DNA of 27,361 nucleotides from the NCBI GenBank assembly GCA_002321305.1, contig DCMF01000044.1:1-27361 (forward strand). The letters are read 5' to 3'. The notes beneath the pieces are model-generated. The model made no database searches, was not told the DNA's origin, and saw only the letters and a list, made by a program, of their open reading frames with translations. The first letter of the stretch is position 1. The number at the start of each line of letters is the position of its first letter. This DNA comes from Verrucomicrobia bacterium UBA1629. GTDB lineage: Bacteria; Verrucomicrobiota; Kiritimatiellia; RFP12; UBA1067. Positions 1 to 7,926 of the stretch are shown in pieces. Both the position numbers and the translations under genes were made by a program.

Positions 1-140
1 CTTCTTTTCGCGTCTCGTGTCGCTCGATTTTCTTCGTGCCGTCCGCCTGCGCGTCTTGCGCAAGGGCGCCAGTCTTGGCCTGATGTCTTCTAGGACTTTG
101 ATTTCTTTAGATTTTCGCGCTTTCCGCGCCGATGCCGCAC

Positions 141-149
141 ATTATACCA
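141..149 (-). promoter_or_regulatory. Extended -10 promoter reading out of the left edge
   Basis: On the minus strand this reads TGGTATAAT, a perfect extended -10 element identical to those before uppP (16064-16072) and the mannosidase operon (19196-19204). Transcription would run left, off the window. From here to base 1 the minus strand has one frame that stays open and encodes a very basic peptide, but it has no ATG or plausible GTG start, so no gene is called. It may be the 5' leader of a divergent gene. Confidence 0.4.
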
Positions 150-198
150 TAAATGAGAACTCTCTGCGGAAAATTCGTGAAGGGAGGGCGAGCCCCCA

Positions 199-228
199 TT
201 GACAGGCAGGGGCAAAATATGATAAAGT
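199..228 (+). promoter_or_regulatory. Sigma70-type promoter for the LplT-PlsC gene
   Basis: A perfect -35 TTGACA lies at 199-204. The -10 is weaker: GATAAA at 221-226 (16-nt spacer) or TAAAGT at 223-228 (18-nt spacer). The region is distinctly AT-rich against the GC-rich genes, and the start codon follows at 264 with AGGAGA at 250-255. Confidence 0.5.
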
Positions 229-263
229 AATCGCGTGATTACGATAAATAGGAGAATCGCGCG

Positions 264-2138
264 ATGAAGAGATCATTCGTTCCGCTGTTTGCGACAAACT
301 TCTTCGGGGTCGTCAACGACAACTTCCTGAAGACGCTGGCGAGCTTCACCGTCATCGGCTGGCTCGCGGACGAGCGGCTGCAGTCCGTCTTCATGGGGAC
401 GGTCGCCGCCGCGCTCGTCGTCCCCTACGTCGTCTGCTCGCCGCTCGCCGACCGCCTGACCGTGCTGTTCCCGAAGGTGCGGATCTTCCGCCTCGCGAAA
501 TGGGCCGAGCTGCCGATCGTCGCGCTCGCCGTCGCCGGGTTCGCGCTGGAGTCCGCCGCGCTCGTCGTCGCGGCGGTGCTTCTGATGGGGCTTCAGAGCT
601 CGCTCTACTCGCCCGCGAAGTACGCGCTTGTCCGCGACGTCGGCGGGGCGGCGCGCATTTCCGTCGGCATGGGCGGCATGGAGGGCGTGACGTTCGCCGC
701 CGTCCTCGCCGGCACGATCGCCGCGTCGTTCGCGGCGGACTGCGCGCCCGCGTGGGTTCAGGCCGCCTGCCTCCTCGGATTCGCCGCCGTCGGGCTCGCG
801 CTGAGCTACACGATCCGTGCGGACGAGGAGCCGAACCGGGCGATTCACGCGATCAGCCCCGTCCGCTACCTCTCGCGCGCGCACCGCCTGGCGCGGCGCT
901 ATCCGGGACTCAACGCCGTGATCGTCACGCTGTCGGTCTTCTGGTGGGCGGCGGCCATGCTCCAGATGGGGCTTCTCGTCTACGGGAAGCAGGTGATGGG
1001 GCTTGACTCGACGCGGACGGGCGCGATGCTCTGCGCGGCGGCGGTCGGCATCGTGACCGGGCAGGTCGCTGCGGGATTCGTCGACCGGCGGCGCTTCCTG
1101 CTCGCGGCGACGCCGCTCTTCGGCCTCGTCGCCGCCGCGCTGCTGGCGGTTCTCTTCTTCGTGCCGATGGGGCCTGTCCCCTTTGCGGCGACGCTTGCCG
1201 TCCTCGCGTTCGACCTCGGCTTCTTCAAGCTGCCGTTCGACGCGGAGATCCAGAAGGTCGTGAAGGGGCCGCGCCTCAACACGATGCTCGCCTACTTCAA
1301 CCAGGTGTCCTTCCTCTTCATGATGCTGTCCTCGCTCTGCTACGTCGCCGTGAGCGCGCTGTTCGGGCCGCGCGCGTTCCTCCTGCTGCTCGCGGGCGTG
1401 CTGGCGGTCGTGCCGTTCGCCTTCGCCTTCAGCTACCGCACGGTTCTCTGCCGCGTCGGCAAGTGGGTGTTCGCGCGCCGCTATGCGGTGTCCGCCGAGG
1501 GGCTGGCGTCGCTGCCGGCGGACGCGCCGCTGCTCTTCCTGCCGAACCATCCGGCGATGGTCGATCCGATGCTCGTCGGCGCGGAGCTGTGGCGGCTGCC
1601 CGTGAAGCCGCTCGCGGACGAGCTGTTCCTGGATCGCGGCGGCATTTCCGCGAAGGTGCTGAAGACGCTCGGCTGCGTGAAGGTGCCGGACCTGCGCAGG
1701 CACCGCAGCGCGGCGGGCGCGAAGATCGCGCGCGGGCTTCAGGACGTCGTGACGGACGCGCTCGCGAAGGGCGACGACGTCATCTTCTATCCGTCGGGCC
1801 ACATCTGGACGGAGCCGCGCGAGGAGATCGGCACGCGCCAGCTCGCCTACAACGTCTGCCGCGCGCTGCCGCCGAAAGCGCGCGTCATCGCCGTGCGCAC
1901 GACGGGTCTCTGGGGCTCGATCTGGAGCCGGAAGGGGCGCACGGCCTCGCCGTCGTTCGGCCCGACGCTCGTCCGCTCGGTCCTGCTGTGGCTGTTCGTC
2001 GCGCCGTTCCGTCCGCGCCGCCCGGTGCGGATGCGGTTCGAGGACGTGACGGACCGCGTGCGGGCGTGGGCGGCGGAGCTGCCGCGCCTCGGCTTCAACC
2101 GCCGGCTGGAGGAGTGGTACAATGAAGAGTGCGCGTAA
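264..2138 (+). CDS. Lysophospholipid transporter (LplT-like MFS) fused to PlsC-type acyltransferase
   Basis: Predicted inner-membrane protein of 624 residues. Residues 1-400 are an MFS domain with about 12 hydrophobic segments; it opens with FATNFFGVVNDNFLKTL, typical of LplT. Residues 410-624 are a glycerolipid acyltransferase domain with the HX4D catalytic motif (NHPAMVD, His429 and Asp434) and a FYPSG segment in place of the usual FPEGT block. In this family the transporter flips lyso-phosphatidylethanolamine inward and the acyltransferase re-acylates it, as LplT and Aas do in enterobacteria. No AMP-ligase (acyl-ACP synthetase) domain follows, so the acyl donor must come from elsewhere. 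The start is set by AGGAGA 8 nt before ATG. The last 17 nt overlap the TetR gene, so the two are probably translated together. The family call is firm; the exact lipid substrate is inferred. Confidence 0.85.
   Translation: MKRSFVPLFATNFFGVVNDNFLKTLASFTVIGWLADERLQSVFMGTVAAALVVPYVVCSPLADRLTVLFPKVRIFRLAKWAELPIVALAVAGFALESAALVVAAVLLMGLQSSLYSPAKYALVRDVGGAARISVGMGGMEGVTFAAVLAGTIAASFAADCAPAWVQAACLLGFAAVGLALSYTIRADEEPNRAIHAISPVRYLSRAHRLARRYPGLNAVIVTLSVFWWAAAMLQMGLLVYGKQVMGLDSTRTGAMLCAAAVGIVTGQVAAGFVDRRRFLLAATPLFGLVAAALLAVLFFVPMGPVPFAATLAVLAFDLGFFKLPFDAEIQKVVKGPRLNTMLAYFNQVSFLFMMLSSLCYVAVSALFGPRAFLLLLAGVLAVVPFAFAFSYRTVLCRVGKWVFARRYAVSAEGLASLPADAPLLFLPNHPAMVDPMLVGAELWRLPVKPLADELFLDRGGISAKVLKTLGCVKVPDLRRHRSAAGAKIARGLQDVVTDALAKGDDVIFYPSGHIWTEPREEIGTRQLAYNVCRALPPKARVIAVRTTGLWGSIWSRKGRTASPSFGPTLVRSVLLWLFVAPFRPRRPVRMRFEDVTDRVRAWAAELPRLGFNRRLEEWYNEECA
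1168..1181 (-). repeat. Copy of the palindrome in the LplT-PlsC gene
   Basis: TGGGGCCTGTCCCC is the reverse complement of 14 of the 15 bases at 27082-27096. It encodes MGPVP in a loop between membrane helices of the transporter domain. Confidence 0.5.
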
Positions 2139-2772
2139 GCGGCGTGCGCGCGCGGATGGCGCGGCGACGCGCGAGGCGATTCTCGAAGCAGCGGCGGACG
2201 AGTTCGCGGACAAGGGCTACGAGCTGGCATCGGTGCGGACGATCTGCGCCCGGGCGGGCGTCAACGCGGCGCTGGCGAACCGCTACTTCGGCTCAAAGGA
2301 GGCGCTCTACCGCCTGACGGCGCAGCGGCTCTTTGGCGACCTCGGCGCACCGCTCGCCGCGCTGGCGGACGGCGTGACGGACGCCGCGAGCTGGCGGGCG
2401 GCGATTCGGACGTGGGTGGACGACTTTCTCTTCATGACGCTGCCGACGCAGAAGGCGCAGAAGCGCTGCGCGGCCCTGTTCCGGCATGAGGTGACGCGTC
2501 CGACAGTCTTCCAGAAGGACTTCCGGCGCGCGTTCGGCAAGCCCGTCTACGAGTCGCTGCGGCGGCTTGTCGCGAAGGCGACGGCGGACGAGGCGGAACA
2601 GGATCTCTGGCTGTCGTCCGTCTGGGCGCAGGTCAGCGTCTACGCGCTCGCCGACCGCTCGTGGCGCGCATCGTTCCGTCCGAAGGGCGTGTCGGACGCC
2701 GCCTGGGCCGCGCGCGTCCGCGACCACATCTGCGAGACGCTTTTCGCCGCCCTGTCCCGCCGCGCGCCCTGA
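2122..2772 (+). CDS. TetR-family transcriptional regulator
   Basis: A 216-residue regulator. Residues 14-60 are a TetR helix-turn-helix (TREAILEAAADEFADKGYE, then a recognition helix ending NRYFGSKEALYR). The all-helical C-terminal half, with its invariant-looking FRHEVTRPT segment, resembles the CerR/DUF1956 type of ligand domain. GGAGGAG at 2107-2113 sits 8 nt before the ATG, inside the end of the upstream gene, and the two reading frames overlap by 17 nt. The overlap suggests it is produced with the phospholipid transporter/acyltransferase and may control that promoter (TTGACA at 199). The effector is unknown; no clear palindromic operator was found near the promoter. Confidence 0.85.
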   Translation: MKSARKRRARADGAATREAILEAAADEFADKGYELASVRTICARAGVNAALANRYFGSKEALYRLTAQRLFGDLGAPLAALADGVTDAASWRAAIRTWVDDFLFMTLPTQKAQKRCAALFRHEVTRPTVFQKDFRRAFGKPVYESLRRLVAKATADEAEQDLWLSSVWAQVSVYALADRSWRASFRPKGVSDAAWAARVRDHICETLFAALSRRAP

Positions 2773-2801
2773 TTCGGACGATTCGGATGGCGTTCGTCCT
2801 G

Positions 2802-2831
2802 TTGCGGGCGACGGGCGCGATGTGCTATTCT
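2802..2831 (+). promoter_or_regulatory. Extended -10 promoter for the SGNH esterase gene
   Basis: TTGCGG (2802-2807) and TGCTATTCT (2823-2831, hexamer TATTCT at 2826) are separated by 18 nt. The stretch sits in the 140-nt gap between the TetR gene and the esterase, leaving a leader of about 75 nt. Confidence 0.45.
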
Positions 2832-2912
2832 ACGGCTTTCCCGAGGAAATGTGCAGACGGGAAAACGTCAACCAAGCGAAGTCAAGGCCGTGTGTCTGGA
2901 AAGGGTTCCGGA

Positions 2913-4055
2913 ATGGAAATGAAGAAGTGCCTCCTTGCGGGCGGGGTGAGCCTGTTCGCGTTTCTGTCGTCGGCGAGTCCGTCGGACGCCGCGAAGTGGG
3001 ATGCGCGCATGGCGCTGAAGGACGCCGTGGTCACGAACGGCGTCAAGTGGATCGACGGGCGGAGGCTGCCGCTCGAAGGGCGCGCGTTCGACGACACGGA
3101 GCGTTATTACGACCGGCTGCCGGCGAACGTGACCACGAACGTCAACGGCGGCGTGCGCGCGCTGAAGCGCCACACGTCGGGCATGCTCTTCCGGTTCGCC
3201 ACGGATTCGCGGAAGCTCCACTTCCGGTGGAAGCCGACCAGCGCAAGCCTCTCCATGGATCACATGCCGGCGACGGGCGTCTCGGGCATCGACGTCTACC
3301 GCTGGAGCGCGGCGAAGGGCCGCTGGCTCTACGCGGCGACCGGGCGCATCACGGACGCGCGGAAGGGCGGCTCGCTGGCGCTCAACTGGACGCCGGGGAC
3401 GCCGTGCCTCGTCAACCTGCCGCTCTACAACGGCGTGGAGCGCTTTGCGCTGGGCATCGAGCCGAAGGCGACGGTGAGGGCGGTCGCGCACACGAGCGGC
3501 ATCGGGAAGCCGGTCGTCTTCTACGGCACGTCGATCACGCAGGGCGGCTGCGCGTCGCGGCCGGGGCTCGCCTTCGTGAACCGCGTTGGACGTGACCTGG
3601 ACGTGCCCGTCGTCGGCCTCGGCTTCTCGGGGTCGGGCGTGATGGAACTCGAGATGAGCGAGCACCTGGCGCGCATCGACGCGAGCTGCTACGTCCTGGA
3701 CTGCCTCTGGAACATGGGCCTGCGCGAGAAAGACCAGCCGGGGCGGTCGGTCGAGGCGAATTACGAGCCGTTCGTCCGCAGCCTCCGCGCGAAGCGTCCG
3801 AACGTGCCGATCGTCATGGCCGAGCAGTGCGACGTCCACCTTTACGGGCCGAGCGAGAAGGACAGGTTCATCCGCGCGCTCTACGAGAGGCTGGTCGCCG
3901 AGGGGTGGAAGAACCTCGTCTACCTGCCGAAGGGCGAGATGTTCGCGGGCGACGGCGAAGGGACGGTGGACGGGTGCCATCCGAACGACCTGGGCATGCA
4001 GTCGATGGCGCACGCCTTCGGACGGGCCGTCCGGGCGGCCCTGGGCCTGCGGTAA
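2913..4055 (+). CDS. Secreted SGNH/GDSL-family esterase with GxDLY-type N-terminal domain
   Basis: A 380-residue exported hydrolase. Residues 1-27 form a signal peptide (basic start, hydrophobic LLAGGVSLFAFLSS, then ASPSDAA). Residues about 30-190 match the beta-rich SGNH_hydro N domain, including GIDVYRW where the family has GxDLY. The catalytic domain shows YGTSITQGG (Ser207 nucleophile), GFSGSG (oxyanion Gly), DCLWN (Asn) and DGCHPND (Asp353, His356). Relatives are mostly carbohydrate esterases that remove acetyl or acyl groups from plant or host glycans, so a periplasmic or secreted deacetylase is likely; the substrate is not visible. Start ATG 2913 is preceded by AAGGG at 2901; ATG 2919 is an alternative. 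It appears to be transcribed alone. Confidence 0.85.
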   Translation: MEMKKCLLAGGVSLFAFLSSASPSDAAKWDARMALKDAVVTNGVKWIDGRRLPLEGRAFDDTERYYDRLPANVTTNVNGGVRALKRHTSGMLFRFATDSRKLHFRWKPTSASLSMDHMPATGVSGIDVYRWSAAKGRWLYAATGRITDARKGGSLALNWTPGTPCLVNLPLYNGVERFALGIEPKATVRAVAHTSGIGKPVVFYGTSITQGGCASRPGLAFVNRVGRDLDVPVVGLGFSGSGVMELEMSEHLARIDASCYVLDCLWNMGLREKDQPGRSVEANYEPFVRSLRAKRPNVPIVMAEQCDVHLYGPSEKDRFIRALYERLVAEGWKNLVYLPKGEMFAGDGEGTVDGCHPNDLGMQSMAHAFGRAVRAALGLR

Positions 4056-4180
4056 GGCGTCCGTGTCCGGGCCGGGGCGCCGTGTGCGGACCCTGCCTTG
4101 ATGCGGCAAAGGGCCGGAGGAGCGCGAACGGCGGACAGGCTGCGGCGACGGCCGCGCGGAGGGCGGGCTGCCTTTCATGC

Positions 4181-4203
4181 CGAAGCCCTGTGTCGAAGCC
4201 CTG
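4181..4203 (+). repeat. Short direct repeat upstream of the sugar permease promoter
   Basis: CGAAGCCCTG occurs at 4181-4190 and again at 4194-4203, 13 nt apart, just before the -35 box at 4209. It could be a regulator site, but a two-copy 10-mer is weak evidence. Confidence 0.25.
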
Positions 4204-4208
4204 GCCGA

Positions 4209-4237
4209 TTGACGGGTCAGGCGATTTTCGGTATACT
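4209..4237 (+). promoter_or_regulatory. Sigma70-type promoter for the sugar permease/galK operon
   Basis: TTGACG (4209-4214) and TATACT (4232-4237) have the ideal 17-nt spacer. This is the best -35/-10 pair in the window. The ribosome binding site TAAGGAG (4258-4264) and ATG 4269 follow. The rest of the 4056-4208 gap holds no gene or clear terminator. Confidence 0.7.
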
Positions 4238-4268
4238 TTCACACCATACTAACAACATAAGGAGTCCT

Positions 4269-5543
4269 ATGGAACAGCAGAAACCGCAGGGCGGCAACGT
4301 CGCCGCCATCGTCACGATGTTCGCGCTCTTCTTCATGATCGCGTTCGTCACCAACTTCGCCGGGTCGATGGCGGTCGTCGCCAAGAACCAGTTCAACGCG
4401 TCGGCCACGGCCTCGCAGCTCGGGAGCGCGGCCAACTTCTTCGCCTATCTCTTCATGGGCATCCCGGGCGGCCTCATCCTCAAGCGCAGGGGCTACAAGT
4501 TCACGGCGCTCCTCGCGGCGGCCGTCGGCTTCGCGGGCCTCGGCATCCAGCTCGCCTCCGGCTACGTGCCCGCGTCGGCGAACCCGTTCTACGTCTACAT
4601 CGCCGGCGCGTTCGTCGCGGGCTTCTCGATGTGCCTGCTGAACCTCGTCGTGAACCCGCTCCTCAACACGCTCGGCGGCGGCGGCAACAAGGGCAACCAG
4701 CTCGTCCAGATGGGCTGCTCGATCAACTCGATCGGCGCGACGCTCGCGCCGATGATCCTCGGCTGGCTGATCGGCGGCGCGATGGACGAGGCGACGGTCG
4801 CGAAGGTCGCGCCGGCGATGCTCATCGCGATGGCGCTCTTCGCGGTCGCGTTCGTGATCGTCCTCGCCTCGAAGATCCCCGAGCCGCACATGGAGACGGC
4901 CGAGGAGAAGGCCGACCGCCTCGCCGGGCGGACGAGCGTGGTGAAGGACATCGTCGCGACGCTCAGGTTCCGCCACTTCACGCTGGGCGCGCTCGCGATC
5001 TTCTTCTACATCACGATCGAGTCCGGCATCCCGAACTTCGCGAACCTCTACATGAGCGAGATGGAGGGCGTCGGCCCGGTCATCGCCGGCAGCGTCGTCG
5101 CGTCCTACTGGTTCGCGATGATGATCGGCCGCATCGTCGGCGGCGCGATCGGCGGCAAGGTCAGCTCGCGGGCGATGATCACGTTCCTCTCCCTCCTCGG
5201 CATCGTCACGCTGCTGGCGATGATGTTCCTGCCGGTGAAGCTCGTCACGGTCTTCGGCAAGACGATTCCGCTCTCGATGTGCCTCGTCTTCGTCTGCGGC
5301 CTCGCGACGTCCGTCATGTGGGGCGGCCTCTTCAATCTCGCGGCGGAGGGCCTCGGCAAGTACGTGCCGATGGGGTCGGGCATCTTCATGGCCTGCGTCG
5401 TCGGCGGCGTCTGCCTGCCGCTCCAGGGCATGCTCGCGGGCAAGGTCGGCTACCTCGACAGCTACTGGTTCACGATCGCGCTCTTCGCCTACATCTTCGT
5501 CTACGCGAACTTCCTCTCGAAGCCGAGGGCGAAGCAGGCCTGA
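4269..5543 (+). CDS. FHS-family sugar:H+ symporter (FucP/GluP-like MFS permease)
   Basis: A 424-residue inner-membrane permease with 12 predicted membrane segments. It matches the fucose/galactose/glucose symporter branch of the MFS: FVTNFAGSMAVV in helix 1, GIPGGLILKRRGYK in the first cytoplasmic loop, NLVVNPLLNTLGG in helix 4/5 and ANFFAYLFMG in helix 2. The open frame extends upstream to 4098, but TAAGGAG at 4258-4264 and the promoter at 4209-4237 place the start at ATG 4269. The next gene, 33 nt downstream, is a galactokinase, so galactose or a close relative is the likely cargo. The substrate is inferred from this neighbour, not from binding residues. Confidence 0.85.
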   Translation: MEQQKPQGGNVAAIVTMFALFFMIAFVTNFAGSMAVVAKNQFNASATASQLGSAANFFAYLFMGIPGGLILKRRGYKFTALLAAAVGFAGLGIQLASGYVPASANPFYVYIAGAFVAGFSMCLLNLVVNPLLNTLGGGGNKGNQLVQMGCSINSIGATLAPMILGWLIGGAMDEATVAKVAPAMLIAMALFAVAFVIVLASKIPEPHMETAEEKADRLAGRTSVVKDIVATLRFRHFTLGALAIFFYITIESGIPNFANLYMSEMEGVGPVIAGSVVASYWFAMMIGRIVGGAIGGKVSSRAMITFLSLLGIVTLLAMMFLPVKLVTVFGKTIPLSMCLVFVCGLATSVMWGGLFNLAAEGLGKYVPMGSGIFMACVVGGVCLPLQGMLAGKVGYLDSYWFTIALFAYIFVYANFLSKPRAKQA

Positions 5544-5576
5544 AACTCAAATCTTAACCAAAGGGAGAATTCCGCT

Positions 5577-6752
5577 ATGCTGAACCAGGAAATCCACGAC
5601 GAGCTCGTCGCCAAGTTCGAGAAGCTCTACGGCGAGCGGCCGCAGGTCGTCGCCTACGCGCCGGGCCGCATTGAGGTGCTCGGCAACCACACCGACTACA
5701 ACGAGGGCTACGTGCTCTCGGCGGCGATCGACAAGGGCACGTTCTTCGCGGTGAGCGCGACGGCCGACGAGAGCTGCTCGCTTACGGCCGGCGACCTGAT
5801 GGAGACGGCGAACTTCTCCATCCGCGACGTGAAGCCCGCGCGCGAGATGACGTGGCAGAACTACGTGACGGGCACGTTCAGCTGGCTCTTCGACAGCCGG
5901 CCGGAGACGGCGAAGCACGGCTGGAAGGCGATGTTCCTCGGCAACATCCCGCTCGGCGCGGGGCTCTCCTCGTCCGCCGCGCTGGAGATGGCGACGGCGC
6001 TCGCGCTCCAGAAGCTCTACGGCACGAACCTCGACAGGACCGCGCTCGCGAAGATCGGGCAGAAGGCCGAACACACGTTCGCGGGCTGCCCCTGCGGGCT
6101 GCTCGACCAGGCGTCCTCGATGTACGGCAAGGCGGGCGCGCTCGTCAAGAGCGACTTCCGCTCGAACACGTTCGAGACCGTGCCGCTCGGCGACAAGGTC
6201 GCGTTCATGATGGTGAAGTCGAACGCGAAGCACGCGCTCGTGGACGGGGCTTACGCCTCGCGCCGCCAGGCGTGCGAGGACGCGGCGAAGTACTTCGCGG
6301 GCGTCCTGCGGAAGGGGAACGTCACGCACCTGCGCGACGTCACGACGGCCGAGTGGGTCCTCTACCGCAGCGGCCTCTCCGAGACGACGGCGAAGCGCGC
6401 GGTGCATCCGATCGGCGAGGACGAGCGCGTCCTCCAGGGCGCGGCGCTGCTGGAGAAGGGCGACCTGAAGGGCTTTGGCGCGCTCATGTACGATTCGCAC
6501 GAGTCGAGCCGCAACTGGTTCGAGAACTCCTGCGAGGAGCTGGACGCGATCGTGGACGCGGCGAAGGCGATTCCCGAAGTCTACGGCGCGCGCCTCTCCG
6601 GCGGCGGGTTCGGCGGCAGCTGCTGCCTGCTCGTCGATCCGGCGGCGGCCGACCGCATCGCGGCGGCGATCACGCGCGAGTACAAGGCCAAGTTCGGCGA
6701 CGAGCCGACCTGTTCGCTGATTCCGCCGTCCGACGGCGCGCATCTCGTCTAA
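5577..6752 (+). CDS. galK: Galactokinase (GHMP kinase family)
   Basis: A 391-residue cytoplasmic kinase that phosphorylates galactose at C1 with ATP, the first step of the Leloir pathway. Visible motifs are the galactokinase signature as GRIEVLGNHTDYNEG (residues 31-45), the GHMP ATP loop LGAGLSSSAALE and the C-terminal RLSGGGFGGSC. In the signature, Asn37 replaces the Glu of the usual GEHTDYN, which in E. coli GalK contacts the sugar C6 hydroxyl; His38 and Asp40 are kept. AAGGGAG lies 10 nt before the ATG. It follows the permease by 33 nt and precedes a FecR-like gene by 12 nt. No galT, galE or galM is in the window. A closely related sugar-1-kinase activity (for example on GalNAc) cannot be excluded. 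Confidence 0.85.
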   Translation: MLNQEIHDELVAKFEKLYGERPQVVAYAPGRIEVLGNHTDYNEGYVLSAAIDKGTFFAVSATADESCSLTAGDLMETANFSIRDVKPAREMTWQNYVTGTFSWLFDSRPETAKHGWKAMFLGNIPLGAGLSSSAALEMATALALQKLYGTNLDRTALAKIGQKAEHTFAGCPCGLLDQASSMYGKAGALVKSDFRSNTFETVPLGDKVAFMMVKSNAKHALVDGAYASRRQACEDAAKYFAGVLRKGNVTHLRDVTTAEWVLYRSGLSETTAKRAVHPIGEDERVLQGAALLEKGDLKGFGALMYDSHESSRNWFENSCEELDAIVDAAKAIPEVYGARLSGGGFGGSCCLLVDPAAADRIAAAITREYKAKFGDEPTCSLIPPSDGAHLV

Positions 6753-6764
6753 AGGAGGTCAACC

Positions 6765-7823
6765 ATGAAGCCTGTCAAGTCCGTTTTCGTTTCGCTCGTC
6801 GCGCTGGGCGCGTGCGCCGCGTTCGCGCAGGAAGATGAAGGGGCGGATGCAGCCGCGCCGGCGGCCGAGGCCGCGCCCAAGAAGGCCGTCGCCGCGTCCG
6901 TCTTCACGACGCTGCCGTTCTGCCGCGCCTGCGAGGGCCCGGCGGAAGTGCAGCGTCCGGGGCTGGACTGGGAGGCCGTCGAGGACGGCAAGTTCTATCC
7001 GCTCGGCTCGGCGTTCCGCACGCGCGGCGCGGGCAAGCTGACGGTCGCGTTCGGCAAGGACTCGTTCGCGACGATCGCGGGCGACGCCTCGTTCGGGACG
7101 CGCGCGCAGGCGCTCGGCGTCAAGACGCGCACGGTCGTCCTCGGCGAGGGCACGCTGGATCTCGACCTCGCGGACAACCTGCCGGAGGGGGCGTTCTTCG
7201 TGACGGCGCCCGGCTTCACGGTGAAGAACCCGGCCGGCGAGTCGCGCTACGTCTACGCGAAGACGGCGTTCGGCGACCGCGCGGTCGTGCGGTGCGTGAC
7301 GGGGACGCTCGGCCTTTCGGGGCGGCACTTCGAGATCCCCCAGATGCGCGCGGCGAACGAGCTCGTCCTCACGGGCGAACACGACCACCTCGTGACCGTG
7401 CTGGAGAACACGAGCGGAGACTACGTCGTCCGTCTCGACCAGGGCGTGCGCCTCGAGTCGCAGATCGCGGAGGACGGCTCGGCCGAGCAGAAGGCCGTCA
7501 CGGAGAAGGCCGAGATCAAGCTCTCGCCGAAGATGAAGATCAACATCCACCGCGCCGTCCCGTCGGTCGGCGAACGGATGAGCGTGTTCGTCCTCGCGTT
7601 TGACGCGGCGGGCAACCCGATGGGGCCGGGCGTGAGCTTCTGCGAAGGCCGCGCCGAGGTGAACGCGGGCACGCTCGTCTCGAAGTCGGAGACCGAGGCG
7701 GACGCCCTCGCGAAGAAGGCCGCCGAGGCGACCGAGACGACGGAAGCCGCCGCCGAGGACGACGAGCCGGCGGAGAAGGCGTCCGAAGAGGGGGCGTCCG
7801 ACGGCTCCTCGGACGAGGAGTGA
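6765..7823 (+). CDS. Exported FecR-domain-like protein with acidic C-terminal tail
   Basis: A 352-residue protein with an N-terminal signal peptide (MKPVKSVFVSLVALGACAAFAQ, probable cut after AFA). An Ala/Pro-rich linker follows, then a beta-rich region (about 75-215) with the FecR pattern of a Gly-rich strand pair and GKDSFATIAGDASFGT. The last 50 residues are almost all Ala, Glu, Asp and Ser, so probably disordered. It starts behind AAAGGAGGT and only 12 nt after galK, so it is likely in the same transcript. In PVC genomes FecR-like periplasmic proteins are common without an adjacent sigma factor, and none is visible here. Its role is unknown. Confidence 0.6.
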   Translation: MKPVKSVFVSLVALGACAAFAQEDEGADAAAPAAEAAPKKAVAASVFTTLPFCRACEGPAEVQRPGLDWEAVEDGKFYPLGSAFRTRGAGKLTVAFGKDSFATIAGDASFGTRAQALGVKTRTVVLGEGTLDLDLADNLPEGAFFVTAPGFTVKNPAGESRYVYAKTAFGDRAVVRCVTGTLGLSGRHFEIPQMRAANELVLTGEHDHLVTVLENTSGDYVVRLDQGVRLESQIAEDGSAEQKAVTEKAEIKLSPKMKINIHRAVPSVGERMSVFVLAFDAAGNPMGPGVSFCEGRAEVNAGTLVSKSETEADALAKKAAEATETTEAAAEDDEPAEKASEEGASDGSSDEE

Positions 7824-7926
7824 GCGCGGGCGACGGCCAAAACAGGCTCTTTCACACATCCAAACACCACAAGCAAAACCGAACCGATCGAACAGTCGAG
7901 CATTCGTAGAATCGAGCAACAAGAAA

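Noticed and set aside
1..138. infC (translation initiation factor IF-3) start on the minus strand
   Set aside because: In-frame AUC codons fit infC's unusual starts, but the visible residues do not contain a recognisable IF-3 sequence.
273..2213. Long minus-strand open frames opposite the LplT-PlsC gene, and similar long antisense frames across the window
   Set aside because: GC-rich codon bias leaves the opposite strand free of stops. The translations are Arg/Ala/His-rich, lack known motifs, and overlap well-supported genes in full.
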